Source: an uncultured Granulosicoccaceae bacterium
GTDB lineage: Bacteria; Pseudomonadota; Gammaproteobacteria; Granulosicoccales; Granulosicoccaceae
NCBI GenBank assembly: GCA_937951695.1
Contig: CALFBL010000158.1
Location: forward strand, 1-7,807
DNA length: 7,807 nt
Reading direction: 5' to 3'
Positions 1 to 4,803 of this stretch are shown piece by piece (position 1 is the stretch's first letter; every line of letters begins with the position of its first letter). The position numbers and the translations under genes were made by a program. The notes beneath the pieces are model-generated. The model was not told the origin of the DNA and searched no databases. It worked only from the letters and a program-made list of their open reading frames with translations.

Positions 1-69
1 GGAGCTGGCTCCGTGCTGGGCGAAGCGATGAGCCTTTCGGCGAAGATCGACGCCCTTTCCTTCCCGTAA
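1..69 (+). CDS. C-terminal end of an unidentified protein (partial)
   Basis: The first reading frame is open from the window edge to a TAA at 67-69 and encodes 22 residues ending ...LSAKIDALSFP. The alternating Leu/Ala/Ser/Ile with a final short hydrophobic-Pro end loosely resembles the helical tail of methyl-accepting chemotaxis proteins, but 22 residues are too few for an assignment. The third frame (that of trmL) is also open from base 3 through trmL, so open frame alone does not prove that this short stretch is coding. I prefer frame 1 because its translation has balanced helix-like composition, while the third frame reads Arg/Pro-rich here. No function is claimed. Confidence 0.35.
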   Translation, partial: GAGSVLGEAMSLSAKIDALSFP

Positions 70-127
70 AGGTCCTATATGCAAATACAAAAGGTGTGAT
101 TGTTGACTTTGGATTTACACTATCCGT

Positions 128-149
128 AGCGGTTTTATCCCGCTCCTTT
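128..149 (+). terminator. Weak hairpin in the leader upstream of trmL
   Basis: AGCGG at 128-132 can pair with CCGCT at 140-144 around a 7-base loop, and CCTTT follows at 145-149. A 5-bp stem with only a short T run is poor for an intrinsic terminator. It could end the upstream gene or lie in the trmL leader. The rest of 70-194 shows no convincing promoter: TTGACT at 103-108 has no properly spaced -10 element. Confidence 0.2.
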
Positions 150-194
150 ATAGATAGACCCCCTATCCATGAGTCGCAAGCTGGTTTGGCCCAT

Positions 195-674
195 ATGTTC
201 AATTTAGTTCTGTTCGAGCCCGAAATACCTCCGAACACAGGCAACTTGATCCGTCTGGCTGCGAACGTCGGCGCACGGCTACATTTGATCGAACCATTAG
301 GATTCTCGCTGGACATCAAGGCCGTCAGGCGAGCTGGATTGGACTATCACGATCTGACTCAGGTGCAGACTCATGAGAACTTCGATCTCTGCATGGATCG
401 ACTGCGCCGGCCTGATACCCAGGTGTTTGCATTCACCACCAAAGGTAACCTGACCCATGTGGACGCAAGTTATAAGCCAGATGACGTGTTGTTGTTTGGT
501 CCAGAAACCCGTGGCTTGCCGGGGTTGGTCCGGAACGATGATCGTGTGACAGCCCGAGTGCGCTTGCCCATGTGTGAAGGCAATCGGAGCTTGAACCTGG
601 CAAACGCGGTATCGATCGTCAGTTATGAGGCATGGCGCCAGATCGGCTTCGCAGGGGCCACGAATCTGGACTGA
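195..674 (+). CDS. trmL: tRNA (cytidine/uridine-2'-O-)-methyltransferase TrmL
   Basis: SPOUT-superfamily enzyme that transfers a methyl group from S-adenosylmethionine to the 2'-O of the wobble nucleotide (position 34) of tRNA-Leu isoacceptors in the cytoplasm. The sequence shows the family motifs in order: PEIPPNTGNLIRLAAN at residues 9-24, GLDYH at 48-52, FGPETRGLP at 101-109 in the SAM-binding trefoil knot, and NRSLNLANAVSIVSYEAWRQ at 130-149, which closes the knot and carries the Arg-Ser-x-Asn-Leu signature. At 159 residues it matches the 157-residue E. coli protein. The start is the ATG at 195. The frame stays open upstream (a GTG at 96 would add 33 residues), but those residues do not look like family sequence and MFNLVLFEPE aligns with the usual N-terminus. 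No strong Shine-Dalgarno is visible. It is convergent with secB, whereas in E. coli it lies downstream in the same region. Confidence 0.96.
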   Translation: MFNLVLFEPEIPPNTGNLIRLAANVGARLHLIEPLGFSLDIKAVRRAGLDYHDLTQVQTHENFDLCMDRLRRPDTQVFAFTTKGNLTHVDASYKPDDVLLFGPETRGLPGLVRNDDRVTARVRLPMCEGNRSLNLANAVSIVSYEAWRQIGFAGATNLD

Positions 675-676
675 CA

Positions 677-692
677 GGCTCGTCCCTGAGCC
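677..692. terminator. Hairpin between convergent trmL and secB
   Basis: GGCTC at 677-681 pairs with GAGCC at 688-692 around a 6-base loop, starting three bases after the trmL stop and lying 12 bases beyond the secB stop. Its position suits a shared bidirectional terminator for the two convergent genes. Neither strand has a real T run after the stem, so an intrinsic terminator is only weakly supported. Confidence 0.3.
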
Positions 693-704
693 CTAAATAG
701 AGAC

Positions 705-1220
705 TTAATGGGTGGTGTCTTCAGCCGCCGGTACCGCCGCTTTTTGCTGCTGCAGGTGTTGCGCGTACAGCGCGTCAAAATTAACGGGCTCCAGAGGCAG
801 CTGCGGAAAGCCGCCTTTCTGGACCAAAGAGTAAATCTCTTCGCGGGCGAAAGGAAATAACTGCGTCGGGCAAAAACTGCCAAGCAACGGCCCCATACGT
901 TCTTCGGGAATGCCTTTAATCGAAAACAAACCCGCCTGTTTCACTTCGGTGAGGTACATGGTGTCCTCGCCGTTCTTCACTGTCACAGTCACCGTCAGTA
1001 CCGCCTCGTACAGATTGTCGTCGAACTTCGACGTTTCTGTGTGCAGGTTCAGCGCAACCTGAGGCTGCCACTTACTTTGTTTAATGAACACATTGGGCGT
1101 CATCGGCGATTCGAATGACGCGTCTTTCAGATAAACACGCTGAATTTTGAATACCTGCTCGGGCTCTTGTGCTTTCGCGTCTTTCGCTGCGGCAGCTACG
1201 CCGTTGTCTTCATTGGCCAT
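705..1220 (-). CDS. secB: Protein-export chaperone SecB
   Basis: Cytoplasmic homotetrameric chaperone that holds preproteins unfolded and hands them to SecA at the Sec translocon. The 171 residues contain the SecB core throughout: FKIQRVYLKDASFESP at 24-39, WQPQVALNLHTET at 51-63, YEAVLTVTVTVKNGEDTMYLTEVKQAGLFSIKG in two beta-rich blocks near 71-103, FCPTQLFPFARE at 116-127 and GGFPQLPLEPVNFDALYAQHLQQQ at 136-159. It is slightly longer than the E. coli protein (155 residues), with an Ala-rich N-terminal extension (about 1-22) and a short acidic tail, both usual places for variation. It is the last gene of the minus-strand run, 42 bases after grxC. The ATG start has no clear Shine-Dalgarno (upstream reads TAGTAGTAAACT), so expression may depend on coupling or an accessible leader. 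SecB occurs mainly in Proteobacteria. Confidence 0.97.
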   Translation of the reverse strand: MANEDNGVAAAAKDAKAQEPEQVFKIQRVYLKDASFESPMTPNVFIKQSKWQPQVALNLHTETSKFDDNLYEAVLTVTVTVKNGEDTMYLTEVKQAGLFSIKGIPEERMGPLLGSFCPTQLFPFAREEIYSLVQKGGFPQLPLEPVNFDALYAQHLQQQKAAVPAAEDTTH

Positions 1221-1262
1221 AGTTTACTACTACAAGTGGTGGTTAAAATATAGGAGGTGCAA

Positions 1263-1529
1263 TCAACCGGCTGGATTGACCAACGCGTCGAGCTCGCCTT
1301 TGGCTTCAAGCGCGGCTATGTCGTCATACCCACCGACGTGCTGGTCCCCAATCCAAATCTGCGGCACTGACGTGCGACCAGCTTTCTGTTCCATCTCTGC
1401 ACGCAAAGCAGGATTCAGGTCCACCACAAGGCTTTTGTATTCATAGCCCTTCGATTCGAACAGCTTTCGGGCCGCGCGGCAGTAGCCACACAGTTTTGAT
1501 TCATACATGGTTATTTCTGTTTGAGGCAT
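1263..1529 (-). CDS. grxC: Glutaredoxin 3 (GrxC)
   Basis: Small cytoplasmic thiol-disulfide oxidoreductase that uses glutathione to reduce protein disulfides and mixed disulfides. Its 88 residues are the usual length for a class I bacterial glutaredoxin. The thioredoxin-fold features are visible: a first strand EITMY, the dithiol active site CGYC at residues 14-17, the TSVPQIW segment with cis-Pro56 at 53-59, and the glutathione-binding GGYDD at 66-70. The active site reads CGYC rather than the CPYC of E. coli Grx3; both cysteines are present, so dithiol activity is expected. It starts 4 bases after the rhodanese stop, and its Shine-Dalgarno (GAAGGA) lies within the last codons of the rhodanese gene, so the two genes are probably translationally coupled. 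Confidence 0.95.
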   Translation of the reverse strand: MPQTEITMYESKLCGYCRAARKLFESKGYEYKSLVVDLNPALRAEMEQKAGRTSVPQIWIGDQHVGGYDDIAALEAKGELDALVNPAG

Positions 1530-1533
1530 AGCT

Positions 1534-1959
1534 TCAGTCCTTCACTGTTGGTAGGTTCGCTTTCACCCACTCGTTCAAACCGCCCGATATAAGGTGCAGG
1601 CGAGTAAATCCGCTTTTTCGCAGCCGTACTCCTGCACGCTGAGCCCTTTGACCGTTGTCGCAATAAACCACGACGTCTTTTTCCTTGTGCTTCTCAAGCT
1701 CATGCATGAACTTGTCCATTGAAGACAGCGGAACATGACGAGCGTTCAATACGTGGCCGGATTTGAACTCCTTATCGTCGCGAACATCCAGAAACACCGC
1801 TTCGCCATCGTTAAGCAGTTTGGTGGCTGCAAACGGGGACAATCGAGTCATCCCCGATGCGTAACGGCTGTATTCGTAGAACACAGTCATTCCCAAAACG
1901 GCAGCAAACGCAGCGCACAGCAACAAATTGTTGCTTATGAACTCGACAACCTGACTCAT
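1534..1959 (-). CDS. yibN: Membrane-anchored rhodanese-like protein (YibN family)
   Basis: Single-domain rhodanese with an N-terminal membrane anchor. Residues about 10-28 are hydrophobic and form one transmembrane helix. The rhodanese domain follows: LDVRDDKEFKSGHV at 57-70, GHVLNARHVPL at 68-78, and the active-site loop CDNGQRA with catalytic Cys100, followed by GFTRLHLISGGLNEW near 117-131. Rhodaneses carry sulfane sulfur as a cysteine persulfide; the real acceptor is unknown for this subgroup. Length (141 residues) and architecture match E. coli YibN (143 residues), and the gene sits directly before grxC and secB as in E. coli. Its ATG overlaps the stop of the cytochrome c gene by four bases (ATGA), which implies translational coupling to a gene not normally found at this position. 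Confidence 0.92.
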   Translation of the reverse strand: MSQVVEFISNNLLLCAAFAAVLGMTVFYEYSRYASGMTRLSPFAATKLLNDGEAVFLDVRDDKEFKSGHVLNARHVPLSSMDKFMHELEKHKEKDVVVYCDNGQRAQRAGVRLRKSGFTRLHLISGGLNEWVKANLPTVKD

Positions 1960-2933
1960 CGGCTGTTCTGCACCATGTACTCGACCGCCACCAGCAACTC
2001 ATCGTCTGTCAAGCCACTGCCGCCGCGTGGAGGCATCGCACCCTTCCCGTTGATGACAGTCTGCGCAAGCGCGGCGTAACCCATCTCAGCCCGCGCAGCC
2101 CAGGCATCTGTGTCGTCAAACTTGGGCGCGCCCGCGACGCCAGCGGTGTGACAACCGGCGCACACACCCTGATCAACCGTGGTTTTAATTCGCGGCGTCA
2201 GAGCTGCCAAAACACCGTCTGCGGGTGTCGCACCGATCGATGCTTCCGAACCAGTCGCCGCTGTGTCCGTGGACTCTGCAGCACTGTCGGCTTGAGCCTC
2301 AGTCTCAGCGGCAGGCTGCGCAGCTTCAGTGGTTACAGCGACCTTAGGATCCGCCGCAATGTCGGCCGCAGACTCTGACACACTCGCACTGTCCGCCTCG
2401 GTACTAGCCGCTTCTTCCGCGGCTGGCGCTGCTGTCTCCGCAGCCACGGCGCCACCATTGCCCAACCCCGTGATGTACTCCACCGCTCGGGTGATTTCCT
2501 CGTCGGTGTAATCGCTGCCACCGCGAGCGGGCATCGCGCCTTTGCCGTTGACGACACTGGCCACCAACGCCTCAAGACCCGCCTCAGCACGCGCCGCCCA
2601 ACCTTCCGTATCAGAAAACAACGGGGCATCCGCTACCCCAGCGTTGTGACAGCCAGCGCAGGTACCCACGGTGGCAAGCTCTTCGCCCGTTTTTCCACTG
2701 GCCGCGGGGGCAGCTGCTACCGTCTCAGCGACAGGCGCTTCGGTACGAACCCGTGCAACCGGCTGAATGCGTTCCAATTTAACGTTTTCCAACAGCGGAT
2801 CGAACTCATCGTTACTGCCTGAGCTTAAGGTGCGGGCCGTAATCATAATAGTGATCGTTAGCAGCGATAAGGCAATCGCGACGATGATCATCATTCTTTG
2901 CATACCGCTATCGCTGGCACTGTGCGAACTCAT
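1956..2933 (-). CDS. Membrane-anchored diheme cytochrome c (c5-like tandem domains)
   Basis: Electron carrier facing the periplasm. Residues about 13-33 form a hydrophobic helix without a clear cleavage site, so it is likely an uncleaved anchor. Two cytochrome c domains follow. Domain 1 has CAGCH at 92-96 with Met134 in GAMPARGG as probable sixth heme ligand; domain 2 has CAGCH at 258-262 with Met300 in GAMPPRGG. The APxF...W.ARAE.G and final AVEYM/I segments resemble the cytochrome c5 family, although the extra cysteine pair often seen in c5 is missing. A low-complexity Ala/Glu/Ser/Thr/Asp linker of roughly 100 residues (157-250) separates the domains and may act as a flexible tether. A Shine-Dalgarno (TGGAGA) lies 7 bases before the ATG. 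The gene follows the b561 gene by 52 bases and overlaps the rhodanese gene by 4. The physiological partner is not determined; transfer from the b561 protein is an inference from adjacency. Confidence 0.9.
   Translation of the reverse strand: MSSHSASDSGMQRMMIIVAIALSLLTITIMITARTLSSGSNDEFDPLLENVKLERIQPVARVRTEAPVAETVAAAPAASGKTGEELATVGTCAGCHNAGVADAPLFSDTEGWAARAEAGLEALVASVVNGKGAMPARGGSDYTDEEITRAVEYITGLGNGGAVAAETAAPAAEEAASTEADSASVSESAADIAADPKVAVTTEAAQPAAETEAQADSAAESTDTAATGSEASIGATPADGVLAALTPRIKTTVDQGVCAGCHTAGVAGAPKFDDTDAWAARAEMGYAALAQTVINGKGAMPPRGGSGLTDDELLVAVEYMVQNSR
1974..2663 (-). repeat. Duplicated heme-domain segment within the cytochrome c gene
   Basis: The segments encoding residues 91-154 (2472-2663) and 257-320 (1974-2165) align over 64 residues without gaps. 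By hand count 42 positions are identical (about 66 percent), and both heme-binding cysteines, the His and the Met ligand lie exactly 166 residues apart. This indicates an internal domain duplication followed by linker expansion, not two unrelated cytochrome domains. Confidence 0.8.
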
Positions 2934-2948
2934 GTAATTTCTCCACTT

Positions 2949-2965
2949 GAAGCGACAGACGCTTC
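2949..2965 (-). promoter_or_regulatory. Intercistronic hairpin before the cytochrome c ribosome binding site
   Basis: GAAGCG at 2949-2954 and CGCTTC at 2960-2965 form a perfect 6-bp stem around a 5-base loop, extendable by one G-U pair. On the minus-strand transcript it sits between the b561 stop and the TGGAGA ribosome binding site of the cytochrome c gene. No T run follows, so an intrinsic terminator is unlikely. An mRNA processing or stability element that sets the ratio of the two cytochromes is possible but unproven. Confidence 0.35.
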
Positions 2966-2985
2966 GCCCTAGTCGTTAGATTTGA

Positions 2986-3519
2986 TCAATCGGCGGATTG
3001 ACCAGAACCCCTCATTGTATCAGCGTCCTCGCCCTTGCCCACCATCCCTTGCAACACTCGGTCTTTGAAAATGAACCCATGCACTAGACTGGCGAGCATA
3101 TGCCCTATGACCAGTGTTCCTAGAACCCATTTTCCCTGGCCGTGCAGGCTCACCGCAAATTCCCATTCAAGGTAATACGCAGCAGCACCGGTGGCCACCA
3201 TGGCGATGATCGCCACATACAAAAACCAGTGCCAAACTCGCGCCAACTGAGCCCAGCGCGGCGACACCGATCCAGCACCGATTATCACCGGGTGCTCGCA
3301 CCTGAGTTTCAGACGCCAAACAATCAGCGCCAACACGGTTAAACCGGCCATTGAGTGGGCCGTGGTAATGAAAAAATCCCCCAGCGACGGAGCGCTCGTC
3401 TCATCCACTCGCTGCATCGCACGCCGCATAGCCTTTTGGCCTAGGTACTCACCGGCAACTAAAACGGCTACCCACCAGTGAAGTTTGCGCTGCGTGCTCG
3501 TGTATCGACCATTTCCCAA
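2986..3519 (-). CDS. Cytochrome b561-type membrane protein
   Basis: Four-helix inner-membrane diheme b protein of the bacterial cytochrome b561 family (CybB-like), which usually passes electrons from quinol to a partner or to oxidised acceptors. Counting from a TTG at 3531, the sequence opens RYTSTQRKLHWW (His18) and has HSMAGLTVLALIVWRLKLR (His59), ARVWHWFLY (His101) and IGHMLASLVHGFIFKDRVL (His144, His151). These are the conserved helix-embedded histidines from which the heme ligands are drawn. Hydrophobic segments lie near 19-31, 55-73, 98-120 and 134-155. There is no ATG before the essential first histidine, so a non-ATG start is needed. I prefer TTG at 3519 because GGAG lies 6 bases upstream; TTG at 3531 would add four residues. 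The gene begins the minus-strand run and precedes the diheme cytochrome c gene, a plausible electron acceptor. Confidence 0.88.
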   Translation of the reverse strand: MGNGRYTSTQRKLHWWVAVLVAGEYLGQKAMRRAMQRVDETSAPSLGDFFITTAHSMAGLTVLALIVWRLKLRCEHPVIIGAGSVSPRWAQLARVWHWFLYVAIIAMVATGAAAYYLEWEFAVSLHGQGKWVLGTLVIGHMLASLVHGFIFKDRVLQGMVGKGEDADTMRGSGQSAD

Positions 3520-3545
3520 CCCGGGCTCCAACTACCGTCTTCGAG

Positions 3546-3583
3546 GATTCGTATACTACGGGTGACTCTCACGAATTGGTTAA
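3546..3583. promoter_or_regulatory. Possible divergent promoter region
   Basis: The gap between the b561 gene and the rightward cluster must hold promoters for both directions unless transcription reads in from elsewhere. On the plus strand TATACT at 3552-3557 is a good -10 hexamer, but no fitting -35 is seen. On the minus strand TAGTAT overlaps the same site, with TTAACC 19 bases upstream (over plus-strand 3578-3583) as a weak -35. Both rest on the palindrome GTATAC at 3551-3556. An imperfect inverted pair ATTCG (3547-3551) / CGAAT (3572-3576) flanks the region and could be an operator; this is speculative. Confidence 0.25.
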
Positions 3584-3587
3584 GACC

Positions 3588-4079
3588 ATGTCCGATGAAT
3601 TACCCGATCCAATAAGCCGAGCCGCTGAACTGATTTCGTCTCAAAGCGGCCATGACGCCGATCATGCCGCTCTGGAGTATCGACTGAAGCGGGATATTTT
3701 CAACAGTATCGGCCGAATCAAGCCCGAACTCGTAAAAGGGGTAGATTTTGATACTGAAGTCGCCAACGCGGATTACTTCGCACAACTGTCGGCTCCGCTG
3801 CAAGGCATTGCCATTGCTCGTTGTGAGGGGGCCTTGGCGTTTTACAACCGGATTGGTTGGCATCGGGACTTACTTGATGCACCGCTTGAGCTGTGTGTGC
3901 CCGAGGAAGGTATTCCTGATTTGAAAGAGCGCTACCACGCCAGCACGTTGCACGATCTGGCATATGTACACCCGAAGCACTTTGTGAAAATGCTTGGCAA
4001 AGCTGGCAGTGCATCTCTTTGGGAAACTTTAAAGCGATACGTTGATCAGCTCAGCAACCCCACCCCGGTTAGAACATGA
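3588..4079 (+). CDS. Hypothetical protein, 163 residues, unrecognised
   Basis: I do not recognise this protein. It has no signal peptide, no transmembrane stretch and no lipobox, so it is probably cytoplasmic. It is mixed helical with several aromatic/His-rich patches: EYRLKRDIFNSIGRIKPELVKGVDF near 30-54, EGALAFYNRIGWHRDLLDAP near 80-99, and RYHASTLHDLAYVHPKHFVKMLGKAG near 115-140. Two cysteines (79 and 103) lie 24 residues apart. I chose the ATG at 3588; a TTG at 3576 would add only MVKT. The stop lies 16 bases before the preferred start of the ABC ATPase gene on the same strand, so it is probably co-transcribed with the transporter and may be an accessory or regulatory factor; that is inference from position only. 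Confidence 0.75.
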   Translation: MSDELPDPISRAAELISSQSGHDADHAALEYRLKRDIFNSIGRIKPELVKGVDFDTEVANADYFAQLSAPLQGIAIARCEGALAFYNRIGWHRDLLDAPLELCVPEEGIPDLKERYHASTLHDLAYVHPKHFVKMLGKAGSASLWETLKRYVDQLSNPTPVRT

Positions 4080-4095
4080 ATATCAGGAATTGACT

Positions 4096-4803
4096 TTGGC
4101 TCATTTAGCCGTTGACGTGACCGGACTAACTCATCACTACAACACCACTTCCACGCAACCGATACTCAAAGACTTGTCGTTGACACTGGACAAAGGCCAG
4201 ACACTGGCGCTCATCGGCGCCAGTGGTTCTGGCAAGTCGACGCTGCTGAATATCATCGGCGGACTCGAACCGGTTCAACAAGGCAGCGTATCGGTGTTCA
4301 GTAAACCGCTTCAAAGCGCTGATGACGCGGCCCTAACACAGCTCCGACGAAACACAATCGGTATCGTCTATCAGTCGTTTAATTTAATTCCCACGCTTAG
4401 CGTCACCGACAACATCAAACTGCCAATGGCATTGGACGGTGTAGCTCGGGATGAACAGCGCACGCGCATTGAACAACTGCTGGAAAAAATTGGCCTCGAC
4501 CACCGGAGCAATGCCTTCCCAGATGCCTTATCGGGCGGCGAACAACAACGCGTTGCGATCGCTCGAGCGGTGGTCCACCGACCTGCTCTGCTGTTGGCCG
4601 ACGAACCAACTGGAAATCTGGATGCCACCACCGGACAACAGGTGATGCATTTATTGCAGGATCTGGTCGCCGAGCACAACACCACCTTATTAATGGTTAC
4701 GCACAGCAGCACAGTTGCAGGTTACGCCGACCGGGTCCTGACCATGAGCGATGGCACCTTAAAAGAACACAGCGAGCACGCGTCATCGGCAAACACATGG
4801 TAG
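4096..4803 (+). CDS. ABC transporter ATP-binding protein (MacB/LolD/YbbA class)
   Basis: Cytoplasmic ATPase subunit that powers the FtsX-fold permease encoded next. From the TTG at 4096 it has 235 residues with Walker A GASGSGKST at 41-49, Q-loop YQSFNLIPTLSV with Gln93, signature LSGGEQQR at 145-152, Walker B LLLADEPTGNLD around 165-176 with catalytic Glu170, and H-loop His203 in MVTHS. The DEPTGNLD and YQSFNLIPTLSV wording is typical of the MacB/LolD/FtsE-related branch. No in-frame ATG occurs before the Walker A motif, so a non-ATG start is forced. TTG at 4096 has AGGA 7 bases upstream; TTG at 4090 is too close to it, and TTG at 4042 would overlap the previous gene. An out-of-frame ATG at 4076 overlaps the stop of the previous gene. 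The 3' end overlaps the permease start by 7 bases. Substrate is unknown. Confidence 0.93.
   Translation: MAHLAVDVTGLTHHYNTTSTQPILKDLSLTLDKGQTLALIGASGSGKSTLLNIIGGLEPVQQGSVSVFSKPLQSADDAALTQLRRNTIGIVYQSFNLIPTLSVTDNIKLPMALDGVARDEQRTRIEQLLEKIGLDHRSNAFPDALSGGEQQRVAIARAVVHRPALLLADEPTGNLDATTGQQVMHLLQDLVAEHNTTLLMVTHSSTVAGYADRVLTMSDGTLKEHSEHASSANTW

Noticed and set aside
103..126. TTGACT and TATCCG as a trmL promoter
   Set aside because: Spacing is only 12 bases, and no other -10 fits at 16-18 bases.
96..194. N-terminal extension of TrmL from GTG at 96
   Set aside because: The added 33 residues do not resemble TrmL sequence, and the ATG at 195 matches the conserved MxNLVLFEPEIPPNTGN start; the frame is simply open upstream.
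1147..1446. Plus-strand ORF over grxC and the secB leader
   Set aside because: Lies antisense to grxC and secB, has low-complexity Ser/Cys-rich translation, and its GGAGGTG at 1252-1258 is not placed before a start codon.
1735..2079. Plus-strand ORF antisense to rhodanese and cytochrome c
   Set aside because: The opposite strand encodes clear rhodanese and heme-binding motifs; this is a shadow frame.
2148..2511. Plus-strand ORFs (2148-2378, 2329-2511) in the cytochrome linker
   Set aside because: They mirror the Ala-rich GC-biased linker, which leaves open frames on the opposite strand; translations are Arg- or Ala/Ser-rich low complexity.
2333..2629. Minus-strand ORF in another frame of the cytochrome c gene
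   Set aside because: Very Arg-rich translation, typical of a +1 shadow of an Ala/Glu-rich coding region.
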